Below are positions 4,451 through 5,228 of a stretch of 5,228 nucleotides of DNA, in pieces (the first letter of the stretch is position 1; the number at the start of each line of letters is the position of its first letter). Source of the stretch: JAUUZT01 sp964654015 (GTDB lineage: Bacteria > Chloroflexota > Dehalococcoidia > GIF9 > AB-539-J10); contig CAZZHQ010000160.1 in the NCBI GenBank assembly GCA_964654015.1, positions 1 through 5,228 of the forward strand, written 5' to 3'. Both the position numbers and the translations under genes were made by a program. The notes under the pieces are model-generated. The model saw nothing but the letters and a program-made list of their open reading frames with translations. It made no database searches and was not told the DNA's origin.

Positions 4451-5228
4451 ATGGATGAAATAAGCTGTAAATACTGTCAATCTGCCAATACTATCAAGTA
4501 CGGCACACGTGGCGATATGCAACTTTATTACTGCAAAGACTGCGAGCGTAAATTTACAGAGCTTGACACCCTGCCAAAGATGCAATTCCCTATTGCTCAA
4601 GTTGCAGCAGCAGTATCGATGTACTACGAAGGATTGTCACTAAACGAGATCAAGCGTATATTGAAACAGATTTATAACTGCGATGTATCCGACTATGGAA
4701 TTTACGGGTGGGTTGAACGGTTCACCAAAGATGCTATAAGAATAACAGACGGCTATCATCCTGAAGCTGGTTATGTTTGGTGCGCCGACGAAACGGTAAT
4801 TGATATAGCAGGCAAACAGTACTGGCTTCTTGATGTCCTTGATTACAAGACAAGGTTTTTGTTGGCTTCTCGGATATCGCCTTATCGAAGGATAGAAGAT
4901 ATACAGGCTGTGCTAAAAGAGGCCTACGAGCGTTCTGGCAAGGTTCCAAAGGTCATCATGACAGATAACCTTCCAGCCTACATTAATGCAGTGCCTTTGA
5001 CCTTTGGCAATGAATCAAGGCATTTACGGGTTAAGAAGTTCACAGCAAAGCCAAACAATAACTTAATTGAGCGTATGCAGGGTACAATTAAATCACGTAC
5101 AAAGGTTATGCGTGATTTAAAGAGCGTTGATACTGCTAACACAATATTGGATGGCTTTATTATCCATTACAACTATTTCAGGCCGCACGAAACACTTTCA
5201 ACTTCGAGCAATTCAGTAACACCTGCGG
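4451..5228 (+). CDS. IS6-like DDE transposase with N-terminal zinc ribbon (partial, 3' end outside window)
   Basis: The open frame runs 259 codons from ATG 4451 to the window edge without a stop. Residues 6-31 form a zinc ribbon (C6-x2-C9 and C28-x2-C31). About 46-95 is a helix-turn-helix region (LSLNEIKRIL then VSDYGIYGWV). The catalytic DDE core follows: D113 in YVWCADET, D172 in VIMTDN and E207 in NNLIERMQGTIKSR. The D-x34-E spacing is typical of IS6/IS240-type transposases, and the HYNYFRPHETL motif near 239-249 fits the end of that domain. The enzyme cuts and joins the ends of its own element. All catalytic residues are present, so it appears intact as far as seen. Only a few residues are likely missing beyond the edge. 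No strong ribosome binding site is visible before the ATG (TAGGTTAGCT); AGG at 4442-4444 is the best candidate. Confidence 0.9.
   Translation, partial: MDEISCKYCQSANTIKYGTRGDMQLYYCKDCERKFTELDTLPKMQFPIAQVAAAVSMYYEGLSLNEIKRILKQIYNCDVSDYGIYGWVERFTKDAIRITDGYHPEAGYVWCADETVIDIAGKQYWLLDVLDYKTRFLLASRISPYRRIEDIQAVLKEAYERSGKVPKVIMTDNLPAYINAVPLTFGNESRHLRVKKFTAKPNNNLIERMQGTIKSRTKVMRDLKSVDTANTILDGFIIHYNYFRPHETLSTSSNSVTPA

Larger units (their letters stand above)
4365..5228 (+). mobile_element. Partial insertion sequence, left end to window edge
   Basis: A transposase gene at 4451 with its own promoter marks an insertion sequence that continues past the window. The left boundary is not determined. Something near 4340-4375 is my estimate, because IS6-type elements usually have less than 100 bp before the transposase and the reading frame of the neighbouring gene seems protein-like up to about there. 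The noncoding part contains GTTAT-CT-ATAAC (4372-4383), TTTAGCT/AGCTAAA (4403-4409, 4427-4433) and a direct repeat TTAGCTAT (4404-4411, 4445-4452). Terminal inverted repeats cannot be confirmed without the right end. Confidence 0.6.

Noticed and set aside
1..5228. CRISPR array, tRNA or rRNA genes
   Set aside because: No regularly spaced direct repeats and no tRNA or rRNA signature were seen on either strand.

Overview
The window looks like a bacterial accessory region with no housekeeping genes. Strong GGAGG-type ribosome binding sites, sigma70-like promoter boxes, TTG/GTG starts and a low-to-moderate GC content (about 40% by eye) point to a bacterium. The phylum cannot be fixed from this sequence. 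The transposase at the right edge belongs to a zinc-ribbon DDE type that, as I recall, is shared by archaea and some anaerobic bacteria, so it does not settle the question.

Layout, left to right. (1) Positions 1-131 hold what may be the last codons of an upstream gene and a long composite terminator-like hairpin. (2) A plus-strand gene (132-611) encodes a two-TM protein with a nearly uninterrupted isoleucine-rich coiled coil. (3) Facing it on the minus strand is a two-gene cassette of very small proteins: 60 aa (875-1057), then a 46-aa all-coiled-coil protein (730-870). Both use TTG starts placed 9 nt after GGAGG, downstream of an extended -10 promoter that contains a small palindrome. (4) The core is a minus-strand operon: a 128-aa protein resembling the YwgA/DUF4065 fold (2732-3118), followed 15 nt later by a SAMHD1-like HD phosphohydrolase (1202-2716) that keeps the full catalytic residue set. 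(5) A divergent XRE-type regulator gene (3342-3728) is separated from that operon by a 15-bp-arm perfect palindrome. The palindrome holds a TTGACA -35 box for each direction. (6) A minus-strand beta-rich protein with a C-terminal TM anchor (3775-4302) converges on the regulator and may have lost its 5' end. (7) A partial insertion sequence runs off the right edge; its transposase starts at 4451.

The most coherent unit is regulator, operator, YwgA-like protein and HD triphosphohydrolase. It reads as a self-regulated two-protein module in which the XRE protein probably represses both its own gene and the operon. Because SAMHD1/dGTPase-type enzymes degrade dNTPs, and such enzymes are used by bacteria against phage, a defence or nucleotide-control role is a reasonable hypothesis. 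It is not shown by the sequence. The small coiled-coil and membrane proteins nearby are unrecognised and may be separate accessory cargo.
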